A DNA stretch of 64,000 nucleotides, from positions 82,922-146,921 of the forward strand of contig MKUW01000001.1 in assembly GCA_001899005.1 (NCBI GenBank), read 5' to 3'. The notes under the pieces are model-generated. The model did not search any database. It saw only the letters and a program-made list of their open reading frames with translations, and was not told where the DNA came from. The position numbers and the translations under genes were made by a program. How positions within the stretch are numbered: the stretch's first letter is position 1; the number at the start of each line of letters is the position of its first letter. The stretch is from Chloroflexi bacterium 44-23. Lineage in GTDB: Bacteria > Chloroflexota > Anaerolineae > Anaerolineales > Anaerolineaceae. Below, one piece after another: positions 7,619 to 16,644 of this stretch.

Positions 7619-9856
7619 ATGGCAGAAAAAGTACAAATATTTGAAATCGGCGGCATGGATTGTTCCGATTGCGCCCGTAAAGTAGCTTCCGGGGTGGAAA
7701 AATTGCCTGGTGTGCAGTTAAGCGAGATAAACTTCGCCAGCAGCAAGCTTAAAGTGGTCGGAGATATTTCCCCTGAGGCTATTCAAGAACGGGTGCAGGC
7801 GCTCGGCTATCGTCTAATCGAGCCTGTGCAGCGTACTGCCGGAAAAATTCGCCCCCACAAACATAACTTCCTTTCATTTCTATGGCTCCGAGCTGAGACG
7901 CGCATGGCATTGATCGGCGCAGTCTTGATATTGCCCGGGCTGATTTTCAATGAATTTCTAGGTCGGGAATATTTGTGGGTAAACTTTTTCTCGGTGGCAG
8001 CCATTGTCAGTGCCGGTTTTCCCGTAGCCCGTTCAGCCTGGCGCAATTTGCACATTAATCACGCCATTGATATTAACTTTTTAATGACCCTGGCTGCTGT
8101 GGGCGCCTTTTTCATCGGCGCATATAGCGAAGCCGGTATGGTTATGGTTCTTTTTGCACTGGGTGAAGCCCTGGAAGGCTTTACTGCCGAAAAAGCACGT
8201 CACTCTATTGGGGCTTTGCTGGATGTCGTTCCGCAGACAGCCACGCTGTTACTATCGCAAAGTGGTTCTGTCACAGAATTAATCACCGATGTGGCAGCTC
8301 TCAAAGTCGGCGATCGCATCCTCGTGCGGCCTGGCGAAATCATTCCCATGGATGCTACCGTGGAAAGCGGCATATCCTCTGCCAACCAGTCAGCCATCAC
8401 CGGTGAATCCCGCTTGGTCTCCAAACAAACCGGCGATAAGGTCTTTGCCAGCTCCATAAATGGGGAAGGCGCATTAACGCTGGTAGTTTCTCAAATCGCC
8501 TCTGAAAACACGATCAGTCGAGTCATCAGGCTGGTAGAGGAAGCTCAGACAAAACAGGCACCTGCGCAACGTTTTATTGACAGCTTCGCACGCTGGTACA
8601 CGCCCCTGGTGGTGGTGTTGGCTGCGCTGGTTGCTGTAATCCCACCACTCTTTTTTAACGCACCCTTTCTCAACCCCTCTCCTGAAATTCATGGTTGGTT
8701 ATATCGCGGCCTGACATTGCTGGTCATCTCATGTCCGTGTGCGCTGGTTATTTCCACCCCGGTCAGCATCATTTCTGCCATTAGCAATGCTGCCAAGAAC
8801 GGAGTTTTGTTCAAAAGCGGACTTGCGCTTGAGCAACTCAGTAAAACAAAAGTAATCGCCTTTGATAAAACAGGCACGCTGACTGAAGGCTCACCGGTGG
8901 TCGTAGCTGCCCGCGGGCAGGATCATCGCGAGTTCGTCCCATTAGATGGTGATTGTTCCGATTGTGCTGAACTGGTGGCCTTAGCCCATGCCGTTGAACG
9001 CCGCAGCCAACACCCGCTCTCCCAGGCAGTGGCACAGGCAGCCGAAATGTTAGGCGTGGCTGAGCGTTATCCGGCGGCGGAGCAAGTCAGCGCTGCTCCT
9101 GGGCTGGGAGTACGCGGAAATGTCGACGGCCGCACGATTCACATTGGGTCACACCAATGGCTGGATGAGAATATTGCTCACAGCCAGGAAGAATGTGAAG
9201 ATCTAACCAATAGTACCCAAGACGGCAGCAGCCAGATTAATGTTGCGATTGACGGCCGTTTGCATGGCAGTCTGCTGGCAATCGATATCGTTCGGCCTTC
9301 CAGCAAGCAGACAATCGCAGATTTAAAGGCAATGAAGATCAATCAACTGGTCATGCTGACCGGTGATCATCCAGTTGCGGCCCAACAGATTGCCCAGCAG
9401 GTGGGTATGACTGATTTTCGTTCTAACCTGCTTCCGCAAGATAAGCTACAAGCGGTGGAAGATCTTCAACGCCAATTCGGCAACGTGGTTATGGTGGGCG
9501 ATGGTATCAATGATGCACCGGCTTTAGCCCTGGCAGATGTGGGAATCGCTTTACGGGGCGTCAACAGCAGCGCACAGGCGATGGAAAGCGCTGACGTAAC
9601 CCTGATGCAAGCCGACCTGACCAGGCTACCCTATGCCATCCGCCTCAGCCGGGCGGCAATGAGCACAATTCGCTTCAACATCATTTTTGCAATCGGTGTC
9701 AAGGCTGCTTTTATGATTCTCGCCACCCTCGGTTTGAGCAGCATGTGGATGGCAGTCATGGCGGATATGGGTATTTCCATTTTGGTTACTCTGAATGGAA
9801 TGACTCTATTAAAGAGGCCTGTATCGGTCAAGCTTCATATTGCTGTGGGTTGTTAA
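7619..9856 (+). CDS. zntA: Zn2+/Cd2+/Pb2+-exporting P-type ATPase
   Basis: A 745-residue P1B-type ATPase that pumps divalent soft metals out of the cytoplasm. Seen in order: an N-terminal HMA domain with GGMDCSDCA (metal-binding CxxC), six to eight membrane helices, the TGES actuator motif, the intramembrane CPC site (SCPCALVIST), the phosphorylated Asp in DKTGTLTEG, the SQHPL motif, GDGINDAPALA and MADMGISILVTLNG with the TM8 Asp characteristic of the ZntA/CadA (P1B-2) group. Gene symbol by family resemblance. An internal CSDC at 8950-8965 (DCSDCAEL) in the nucleotide domain is an additional Cys pair. Transcription probably starts at the MerR-type promoter about 30 nt upstream. Confidence 0.93.
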   Translation: MAEKVQIFEIGGMDCSDCARKVASGVEKLPGVQLSEINFASSKLKVVGDISPEAIQERVQALGYRLIEPVQRTAGKIRPHKHNFLSFLWLRAETRMALIGAVLILPGLIFNEFLGREYLWVNFFSVAAIVSAGFPVARSAWRNLHINHAIDINFLMTLAAVGAFFIGAYSEAGMVMVLFALGEALEGFTAEKARHSIGALLDVVPQTATLLLSQSGSVTELITDVAALKVGDRILVRPGEIIPMDATVESGISSANQSAITGESRLVSKQTGDKVFASSINGEGALTLVVSQIASENTISRVIRLVEEAQTKQAPAQRFIDSFARWYTPLVVVLAALVAVIPPLFFNAPFLNPSPEIHGWLYRGLTLLVISCPCALVISTPVSIISAISNAAKNGVLFKSGLALEQLSKTKVIAFDKTGTLTEGSPVVVAARGQDHREFVPLDGDCSDCAELVALAHAVERRSQHPLSQAVAQAAEMLGVAERYPAAEQVSAAPGLGVRGNVDGRTIHIGSHQWLDENIAHSQEECEDLTNSTQDGSSQINVAIDGRLHGSLLAIDIVRPSSKQTIADLKAMKINQLVMLTGDHPVAAQQIAQQVGMTDFRSNLLPQDKLQAVEDLQRQFGNVVMVGDGINDAPALALADVGIALRGVNSSAQAMESADVTLMQADLTRLPYAIRLSRAAMSTIRFNIIFAIGVKAAFMILATLGLSSMWMAVMADMGISILVTLNGMTLLKRPVSVKLHIAVGC

Positions 9857-10128
9857 TAAGTGCGGAAAGCAGGGGTAGAAGGCGGGTGCCGCTCTTTGTA
9901 CTGGTGGGGCCCCCTGATTCGCCAAGAGGCGTATAATAATACGTAGATGAAGATTTAAATATAAATTCAACAGCCGGAAGGTGGGTATGTCTCCTTAGTT
10001 TGGTGCATAACAACTTAATAAAATCCGGGCTGGTAGAATAATTTTAAAGGTATCCGATAGCTTTCTATGAAGATGGGGAGTTACAGGATATTGATTGTAA
10101 ATTTTGTAAACAAAAGTGTAAAAAAATA

Positions 10129-11019
10129 ATGCCTATATTAGAACGTTTAAATCAAGTTCGTGAAGAGTCAAAAATCCTGGAAATTGATGATTCTTCCCGT
10201 ATCATCCTGTTCAGCGACTGTCACCGCGGTGATTATGGTTGGGCAGATGATTTCGCGAAAAATCAGCCCGTATTTTTGCATGCTCTTTCTTATTATTTTA
10301 ATGAAAACTACACCTATATCGAAATGGGTGATGGGGATGAGCTTTGGAAGAATCGCAATTTTGATGATATCTTTCGGGCACACCGGCGTGTATTCGAGTT
10401 AATGTCACGTTTCTACTTCGAAGATCGGCTGTTCATGCTTTTTGGCAATCACGATATAGAACGTTCGAACCCAAATTATGTTCGCAGTACTCTGGATTCA
10501 TTTTTGGACGAGCGCACCGGATTACAGCGGCCGCTTTTCCCGGGTATCGTCGTTCATCCCGGTCTTATTCTGCGCCACACACCCAGCCAACGCGATCTGT
10601 TCTTGGTTCATGGGCATCAGGGCGACTTGCTGGCCGACGTAATTTGGCCGGTTGGACGATTTTTTGTGCGGGCTTTCTGGAGAAACCTGCAATTATACGG
10701 TTTAAATGACCCGACCAGTGCCGCCAAGAACTTCACGATTGCGAAACGGGTGGATAAACGTCTGATCCATTGGAGTCGCGAAAATCACCATATGATTGTT
10801 GGTGCACACACACACCGTCCCCGCTTTCCATCTTTGCAGGAAGCCCCATATTTCAATACCGGCAGTGTGGTTTCTCCATTCAGCATCTCTGGTATCGAAA
10901 TTCGATACGGGCAAATCGCAATGGTGCATTGGAATATCCGCGCAGATCTTGGCGGCTCCCTACGCATCGTGCGCGATGTTGTACAAGGACCCCAGCCGCT
11001 TCAAGCCTGGAAGTTGTAA
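10129..11019 (+). CDS. Calcineurin-like metallophosphoesterase
   Basis: A 296-residue soluble enzyme with the dinuclear metal motifs in order: D-x-H in FSDCHRGD (residue ~27), GD in MGDGDE (~65), GNHD in LFGNHDIE (~107), H in VHGHQGD (~165) and GAHTHR (~226). The family hydrolyses phosphomonoesters or diesters. It is most like stand-alone UDP-diacylglucosamine hydrolase-like or generic metallophosphoesterases; the substrate is not clear. The start has no visible Shine-Dalgarno. The gene is preceded by about 270 nt without genes. Confidence 0.88.
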   Translation: MPILERLNQVREESKILEIDDSSRIILFSDCHRGDYGWADDFAKNQPVFLHALSYYFNENYTYIEMGDGDELWKNRNFDDIFRAHRRVFELMSRFYFEDRLFMLFGNHDIERSNPNYVRSTLDSFLDERTGLQRPLFPGIVVHPGLILRHTPSQRDLFLVHGHQGDLLADVIWPVGRFFVRAFWRNLQLYGLNDPTSAAKNFTIAKRVDKRLIHWSRENHHMIVGAHTHRPRFPSLQEAPYFNTGSVVSPFSISGIEIRYGQIAMVHWNIRADLGGSLRIVRDVVQGPQPLQAWKL

Positions 11020-11082
11020 TGAAGGCGCGCTCTACGGGTAGCGGGTAACGAGTAGCCCGTAGCGGGTAGCTGGTAACTTTGC

Positions 11083-11123
11083 GGGCTGGGTTATGCGTAC
11101 CGCTGAAACGCATAACCCAGCCC
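11083..11123. terminator. Strong inverted repeat, possible terminator
   Basis: GGGCTGGGTTATGCG (11083-11097) and its exact complement CGCATAACCCAGCCC (11109-11123) form a 15-bp stem with an 11-nt loop. There is no T-tract directly after it, so it could equally be a REP-like element. It is preceded by degenerate GGGTAGC/GGGTAAC repeats (11035-11075). Confidence 0.5.
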
Positions 11124-11186
11124 CTCCCCATCTTCACCTGTTACTCAACATCTCTTTTTTATCCCAATTCATGTACAATATCTACT

Positions 11187-12290
11187 ATGCTCTCTCAGAA
11201 ATTACCCGTCAATCAGGTGCTCGCTGGCGATTGTATCACATTGATGAATCAACTACCGCCTGAATCAATTGACGTTGTTTTTGCCGACCCGCCCTATAAC
11301 CTGCAATTGCGCCATGAGTTGTGGCGCCCCGACCAAACCCCCGTGGAAGCCGTCACCGATAACTGGGACCAGTTTGCAGATTTCAAAACCTATGACCGGT
11401 TCACAAGAGACTGGCTACAAGCCTGCCGGCGGGTATTGAAACCAAACGGGACGCTGTGGGTCATCGGCACGTATCACAATATTTATCGTGTCGGTGCCAT
11501 TTTACAGGATCTTAATTTCTGGATTCTGAATGATGTCATCTGGATTAAGACCAACCCGATGCCTAACTTTCAGGGGGTCCGTTTAACTAATGCACATGAA
11601 AGCATCATTTGGGCACAGAAAGAGCGCGGTTCAGCATACACCTTCAATTATCATGCCCTTAAGCAGCTCAATGAAGGCCTGCAGATGCGCAGCGATTGGT
11701 ATTTTGCCACCTGCCGAGGCAAAGAGAGGCTGCGCAAAGATGGTGCCCGCTTGCATTCAACCCAAAAACCGCTGGCGCTCATGTATCGCATTTTGGTCGC
11801 TTGCACCCATCCAGGTGATTTGATCCTCGATCCATTTTTTGGAACAGGAACGACTGGAGTGGCCGCCTTCCAGCTCGGGCGCCGGTTTATCGGCATTGAG
11901 CAGGATGTTGACTATGTCGAAATTGCTCAACAACGCTTAACAGAGGTGCAACCACATCAGGAAAGCAGCCTGGTCGTGACCCCAAACTTGCGCAGAGAAG
12001 CGCGGATACCCTTTGGCACGCTGCTTGAACATGGCTTGTTGAAACCAGGGCAGCTGTTGTATTACGGAATGCGCTCGCAAGAATACGCCCAAATTCAGGC
12101 TGATGGCTCATTGCTTTTCGGCGACAAACATGGCTCGATTCACCAGATTGCACGTTTACTGCGAGGCGGCCCCGATAATGGCTGGCAGGTCTGGTATTAT
12201 CAAGATGAGCGCAGCGGGCAGCGGTACCCCATTGATCATCTGAGACAAAAATTACGCACACAAATTCTAAATAAGGAAGAGGAAACATGA
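11187..12290 (+). CDS. ccrM: CcrM-like DNA adenine-N6 methyltransferase (predicted GANTC)
   Basis: About 367 residues, beta-class amino-methyltransferase. The catalytic DPPY motif is in FADPPYNLQL near residue 38, and the SAM motif DPFFGTGTTG comes late (~residue 215), the order of the beta class. Segments FADPPYNLQL, WDQF, FTRDWL, VIGTYHNIYRVG, NDVIWIKTNPMPNF, NAHE and FNYDALK-like FNYHALK run in step with Caulobacter CcrM as I remember it, and the C-terminus (IPFGTLLEHGLLKPG to the end) matches the CcrM/RAMA extension. This predicts methylation of adenine in GANTC. No restriction endonuclease is adjacent, so it is an orphan, probably regulatory, methylase. The ATG at 11187 follows TACAAT (11174-11179) by 7 nt, suggesting leaderless mRNA. 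It overlaps pepF by 4 nt. Confidence 0.92.
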   Translation: MLSQKLPVNQVLAGDCITLMNQLPPESIDVVFADPPYNLQLRHELWRPDQTPVEAVTDNWDQFADFKTYDRFTRDWLQACRRVLKPNGTLWVIGTYHNIYRVGAILQDLNFWILNDVIWIKTNPMPNFQGVRLTNAHESIIWAQKERGSAYTFNYHALKQLNEGLQMRSDWYFATCRGKERLRKDGARLHSTQKPLALMYRILVACTHPGDLILDPFFGTGTTGVAAFQLGRRFIGIEQDVDYVEIAQQRLTEVQPHQESSLVVTPNLRREARIPFGTLLEHGLLKPGQLLYYGMRSQEYAQIQADGSLLFGDKHGSIHQIARLLRGGPDNGWQVWYYQDERSGQRYPIDHLRQKLRTQILNKEEET

Positions 12291-14065
12291 GTAAAAATAC
12301 TTATCAACAACAGCGTTGGAGTCTGAAGGATCTATTTCCTGGCCCACAATCACAACAATTAAAAACTGCCGTCAGTACGCTCACTGAACGGGTGGCAGCC
12401 TTCGAGAAGCGCCGCCCGCAACTGGTGAATGACATATCCAACGAAACCTTTCTTTCGGTCGTTAAAGACATGGAAGCCATCGTCGTACTCGGTCAGAAAA
12501 TCAATGCTTTTGCAGGGCTTTACTTTTCTGAAGATACCCAAAATGAAGCAGCCCAAAGCCTGGTAGCCCGCATGGATCAGTTGGTGGCTGATCTTTCCAA
12601 CCAGACGCTCTTCTTTGAATTATGGTGGAAGGAACTGCCTCAATCAAAAGCCACTGAGTTGATGTCCTCCAGTGGGGATTACCGGTACTGGCTGGAGGCG
12701 GTGCGCCTCTTCATTCCCCACACGCTCAGCGAACCAGAAGAAAAAATTATCAACATCAAAAATGTGACCGGTGTCAGCGCTCTGCAAATGCTTTATTCCT
12801 CCATCACCAATCGCTATGTTTATAAGCTGGTTGTAGAGGGGGAGGAAAAGGAATTAACCCGTGGCCAATTGATGACTTACGTACGCTCAAATGATGCCGA
12901 TCTACGCGCGCGTGCTTACCAGGAACTTTACCGTGTATATGGGGATGATGGCACCATTCTGGGGCAGATTTATCAGGCTATTGTGCGCGATTGGCGCAAT
13001 GAGCAAATCACCCTGCGCCACTACGAGAGCCCAATCTCAGCCCGTAATCTGGTCAATGATATCCCTGATAGTGTGGTTGAAACCCTTCTGGATGTCTGCC
13101 AGAAAAACGCACCCGTTTTTCAACGTTTCTTCAAACTTAAAGCCAAATGGCTGGGTGTCGAGCGCTTGCGCCGTTATGACCTTTACGCTCCGGTGGTTGC
13201 ATCGGAAAAACGTTATCCCTTTAGTGAAGCAGCCAATCTGGTCCTGGATGCCTACACACAATTTGACCCACGCTTTGCCAGCCTGGCCGAACGAGTCTTT
13301 GCCGAACAGCACCTCGATAGTGAAGTGCGAAAAGGTAAGCGCGGCGGCGCCTTCTGCTGGCCTTCAGGGCCGGATCTGACTCCCTGGGTCATGCTTAATT
13401 TTCAGGGCAAACCCGACGATGTCTCCACCATGGCACATGAACTGGGGCATGCCATTCATGGTATGCTGGCAGCTGATCATAGCATTTTTACTTTCCATTC
13501 GAATCTGCCATTGGCAGAAACCGCCTCTACTTTTGGAGAAATGGTGTTGGTCGATTATCTCTTGCAGCATGAAACCGATGAGAACGTACGGCGTGATATC
13601 CTCTTTAGCCAGGTGGATGGTGCCTATGCCACCATCATGCGCCAGGCATTCTTCGCTCTGTTCGAACGCGAAGCACATCAAAAGATCAACGAAGGCGCTT
13701 CGGTGGGTGAACTGGCCGACGCCTATTTAAAAAATCTAAAAACACAATTTGGCGATGCCCTTGAACTGAGTGATGAGTTTCGCTGGGAATGGGTCTCCAT
13801 TCCTCACATTTTCGACGTACCATTTTATGTGTATGCCTATACCTTCGGGCAGCTATTGGTTCTTTCACTTTACAAACAATATAAAGCCGAAGGGGAGAGT
13901 TTCATCCCACGCTACACCAAAATTCTCTCGACCGGCGGCTCGAAAGCTCCGGTCGAAGTGCTTGCCGAAGCAGGCATTGACGTAGCTGACCCGGAATTCT
14001 GGCAGGGTGGTTTCGAGGTGTTGAAAGGTTTGATCAGCCAATTAGAACAAATCCCAATGGGTTGA
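12287..14065 (+). CDS. pepF: Oligoendopeptidase F (M3 family)
   Basis: A 592-residue cytosolic zinc peptidase that cuts short peptides. The HExxH zinc site is seen in MAHELGHAIHGM near residue 383, with the downstream Glu ligand in LAETASTFGEM (~residue 410). The N-terminal helical region (WSLKDLFPG) is the usual PepF start, and the length fits the family. ATG 12287 overlaps the methyltransferase stop as ATGA, so translation is probably coupled, an unusual pairing with no obvious functional link. Convergent to the oxidoreductase gene downstream. Confidence 0.93.
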   Translation: MSKNTYQQQRWSLKDLFPGPQSQQLKTAVSTLTERVAAFEKRRPQLVNDISNETFLSVVKDMEAIVVLGQKINAFAGLYFSEDTQNEAAQSLVARMDQLVADLSNQTLFFELWWKELPQSKATELMSSSGDYRYWLEAVRLFIPHTLSEPEEKIINIKNVTGVSALQMLYSSITNRYVYKLVVEGEEKELTRGQLMTYVRSNDADLRARAYQELYRVYGDDGTILGQIYQAIVRDWRNEQITLRHYESPISARNLVNDIPDSVVETLLDVCQKNAPVFQRFFKLKAKWLGVERLRRYDLYAPVVASEKRYPFSEAANLVLDAYTQFDPRFASLAERVFAEQHLDSEVRKGKRGGAFCWPSGPDLTPWVMLNFQGKPDDVSTMAHELGHAIHGMLAADHSIFTFHSNLPLAETASTFGEMVLVDYLLQHETDENVRRDILFSQVDGAYATIMRQAFFALFEREAHQKINEGASVGELADAYLKNLKTQFGDALELSDEFRWEWVSIPHIFDVPFYVYAYTFGQLLVLSLYKQYKAEGESFIPRYTKILSTGGSKAPVEVLAEAGIDVADPEFWQGGFEVLKGLISQLEQIPMG

Positions 14066-14164
14066 GGAATATTATTGATCACGAATGCTTCGAATGGGCG
14101 AATTGCACGAATAGAGAAACGATCACTTTAAATTCTGATAAATTACGAAGAAGCAGTCGAGCTT

Positions 14165-14231
14165 CCTCACCCCGCCCCCGAACGGGGCACCCCTCTCCAT
14201 GTTATGGAGAGGGGCTGGGGGTGAGGTTTTT
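14165..14231. terminator. Nested inverted repeat between convergent genes, likely terminator
   Basis: Outer arms CCTCACCCC (14165-14173) and GGGGTGAGG (14218-14226), inner arms CCCCTCTCC (14190-14198) and GGAGAGGGG (14206-14214), and a small GCCCC/GGGGC hairpin in between. TTTTTGT follows on the + strand. The CCTCACCCC...GGGGTGAGG design is a repeat type found widely in Chloroflexota intergenic DNA, so it may be both repeat and terminator for pepF. Confidence 0.65.
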
Positions 14232-14340
14232 GTATGGAATATTCAATTATTGTCAGGCGAAAAATCATTTTATAGAGCCTAAATAAACCGATCAGCTATT
14301 CGTGCGAAGGATTCGTGATTAAATATCTCTACCTTTCAGC

Positions 14341-15306
14341 TTACAGCAATCCCCATTGCTTACGCAAAGAATCAAACACCTGTGCACAGGCAATCGTGTC
14401 CTTCCAGGGAATCAGGTTGCTTTCAATTTTGCCCTGGCGGTAAAGATCGGCACAGTGGCGGATCTGGTGTACAAATCCATCTTCCTCCAAATCAACAAAG
14501 CTGTCAATTAATTGGTGCTGACTGTTGTAATGCTTACAACTTTTTGGTCCACTGCTTTGGTCGAGCACAAGTGAGCCATCAGCACCGTAAATAACAGCCT
14601 CTTCCAACGCATCGACACTGAATCCACAGCTCAGATTTGCCAGGCCGCCATTGGAAAAACGCATTGCCCAGGCAGCCGATTGGTCAACGCCAGTCGAGCT
14701 TATTTTTGCCAGACCGCTGACCTCGATCGGTGCTTCACCCATAAGTCCAATGGCAAATCCAATCGGGTACACGCCTAGATCAAACAAGCTGCCGCCGGCC
14801 AGCTTGGGGTCATAGAAGCGGTTATGCGGGTCATAGGGGACTTGATGATGATAATTGGCAGTGATTAATTGCGGTTCGCCAATACAGCCACTGTTGACCC
14901 ATTCCTGGGCTTTTAAATAAGCCGGCTGGCAGCGAGTCCAGAGCGCTTCCATCAAAAGGGTATTATTGGCCTGAGCCATTGCAACTAATTCTTCTGCGTC
15001 GCTGCGGGTCGTCACCATCGGTTTCTCAATTAATACCGCTTTGTGCTCTTGCAGGCACAACTTGGCAATCTCCAAATGAAAATTGTGGGTTAGCCCAATA
15101 TACACTACATCAACCGCAGGGTCCCTGATCAAGTCAAGGTAGCTGTCATATGCTTTTTTTGCTCCGAATTTTTCCGCAAACTCTTCCGAGCGAGCTTGTT
15201 CTCTGGATGCCACCGTACTCAACTCGACCCCTTCCACCAATTTCATCGCGGAAGCGAATCGTTTGGATATGTATCCCAGGCCGACCAGTCCAAATTTCAC
15301 ATTCAT
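14341..15306 (-). CDS. Gfo/Idh/MocA family NAD(P)-dependent oxidoreductase
   Basis: A 321-residue two-domain dehydrogenase. The N-terminal Rossmann fold is seen as FGLVGLGYISKRF, and the family EKP motif (VLIEKPMVT) is near residue 96 with the catalytic Lys. The C-terminal alpha/beta domain has the GGSLFDLGVYPI pattern, typical of trans-1,2-dihydrobenzene-1,2-diol dehydrogenase-like and glucose-fructose oxidoreductase-like members. Substrate unknown, most likely a sugar or cyclitol. It stands alone, convergent to pepF and divergent from the next gene. Confidence 0.9.
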   Translation of the reverse strand: MNVKFGLVGLGYISKRFASAMKLVEGVELSTVASREQARSEEFAEKFGAKKAYDSYLDLIRDPAVDVVYIGLTHNFHLEIAKLCLQEHKAVLIEKPMVTTRSDAEELVAMAQANNTLLMEALWTRCQPAYLKAQEWVNSGCIGEPQLITANYHHQVPYDPHNRFYDPKLAGGSLFDLGVYPIGFAIGLMGEAPIEVSGLAKISSTGVDQSAAWAMRFSNGGLANLSCGFSVDALEEAVIYGADGSLVLDQSSGPKSCKHYNSQHQLIDSFVDLEEDGFVHQIRHCADLYRQGKIESNLIPWKDTIACAQVFDSLRKQWGLL

Positions 15307-15452
15307 CCGATTATTCCCTTTCAGGTTGTGAGACGTGCGTTCTTGTGAAATTATTCTACACTTTTATCTCAGGAATTACCTCATGTTTGTGGCAGGATCG
15401 GAAACCTTTCCCGGGTCGCGAATAAATTGTTATAATGGATTGGGAGGCAATC

Positions 15453-16448
15453 ATGAAATACGGTGATGTTTTTTCAACATCCTGGAAGATTGTCTGGAAA
15501 TTCAAAGCATTATGGATTTTCGGAATTTTATCAAGCTGCATGCGAAATGCAGGAAGCGGGGCCAGTTCGAGCGGGGGTTCCGGGGGCGGTAGCTCCAGCT
15601 TTTTTACTCCTCCGGGTATGCATACTTCACACAACGCCTCTTTTTTGTTCCAGCCAGGTCATTGGTTGCAACTCATGCAATTGCGTCTGAATGAGCAGCC
15701 CTGGCTGATAGCGATTTTGATAATCGCTTTATTTACCTTTATCAGTGCCTTGATCGTTATCTCTTTAATTGCAGGTACTATAGGAAGAGTCGGCGTCGCC
15801 CGCGGTGCCTGGCTGGCAGATGATGGCCGGCAAAAATTAGGTTTTTCATATCTACTAACCGAAAGTTGGCCTTATTTTTGGCGGGTTCTCTTATTGCTGC
15901 TAATGGTTGGCCTGGCAGCCTTGATTTTGATCAGCTTGCTTGTGATTCCAGTTGTGTTATTGACGATCATTAGCTTTGGCCTGATCTGGCTGTTGTTGAT
16001 CCCGTTGCTTTTACCATTAGGCTTGTTATTCATCATCCTGGCACTGGCGATAAATGCATTGGTAGAGGAAGCAGTCATTGCCATTGTTGGTGAAAACCTG
16101 GGAGTTTTTGCAGCTTTGGAACGTGCCTGGAGGCTGCTATGGGAGAAACCGTTTCCACAATTGTTGATTAGTTTTTTGTTGGGGTTGCTGAAGATGGCGG
16201 TTGGGATTGTCCTGGCACTTCCACTCTTTTTGATTATGCTTCCGATCATATTTGCACTCATGTTCCAATCCGATGCAGCAACTGCTATTGGTGCCATCCT
16301 GAGCGGTGGCTCTTTCCTGATCTACCTTCCATTTATTCTGCTGGTAAGCGCCATTTTGTATGCCTATCTTGGTACAGTCTGGGCAGTTACCTTCCGCCGT
16401 CTGACCGGACGTGAAAATAAAATGGCTCAGGTAAAAGCGGGAAGGTAA
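15453..16448 (+). CDS. Membrane protein with multiple hydrophobic segments, unknown function
   Basis: About 331 residues. It begins KYGDVFSTSWKIVWKFKALWIFGIL, followed by a Ser/Gly-rich flexible loop (near residues 33-50) and about seven membrane segments. The layout (short amphipathic start, WKIVWKFKALWIFG, long helical bundle) is that of the membrane proteins often annotated as 'glycerophosphoryl diester phosphodiesterase membrane domain'-like; no catalytic motif is seen. ATG 15453 is chosen for GGGAGG at ~15442-15447; a TATAAT at 15431-15436 is the likely -10. Confidence 0.65.
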   Translation: MKYGDVFSTSWKIVWKFKALWIFGILSSCMRNAGSGASSSGGSGGGSSSFFTPPGMHTSHNASFLFQPGHWLQLMQLRLNEQPWLIAILIIALFTFISALIVISLIAGTIGRVGVARGAWLADDGRQKLGFSYLLTESWPYFWRVLLLLLMVGLAALILISLLVIPVVLLTIISFGLIWLLLIPLLLPLGLLFIILALAINALVEEAVIAIVGENLGVFAALERAWRLLWEKPFPQLLISFLLGLLKMAVGIVLALPLFLIMLPIIFALMFQSDAATAIGAILSGGSFLIYLPFILLVSAILYAYLGTVWAVTFRRLTGRENKMAQVKAGR

Positions 16449-16589
16449 TGAACTCAAACCAAGGGAAACGTTTTATTAATAAACTTACCATGTTGTCATT
16501 AACTCTTTAAATGGAGCCAACGACAAAGAACTAATTACAAATAACTAATTACTAGGAACTATTTACAAGGTACTCATATACTATTTAGA

Positions 16590-16625
16590 TATAATAATAA
16601 ATGAGGGTGGGAGCTTCCACCCTTA
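16590..16625 (+). promoter_or_regulatory. -10 element followed by a 5'-end hairpin
   Basis: TATAAT at 16590-16595 is followed by a hairpin, AGGGTGG (16604-16610) with CCACCCT (16617-16623), which would sit at the very 5' end of the mRNA of the VWA-like/FHA gene and is followed by TATTTGTT. It could stabilise the message or attenuate it. Confidence 0.45.
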
Positions 16626-16644
16626 TTTGTTACATTTGAGGTTC

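Noticed and set aside
9857..10128. Possible riboswitch or metal-sensing leader before the metallophosphoesterase
   Set aside because: No conserved riboswitch core seen; only a GGGGCCCC-type palindrome and AT-rich DNA.
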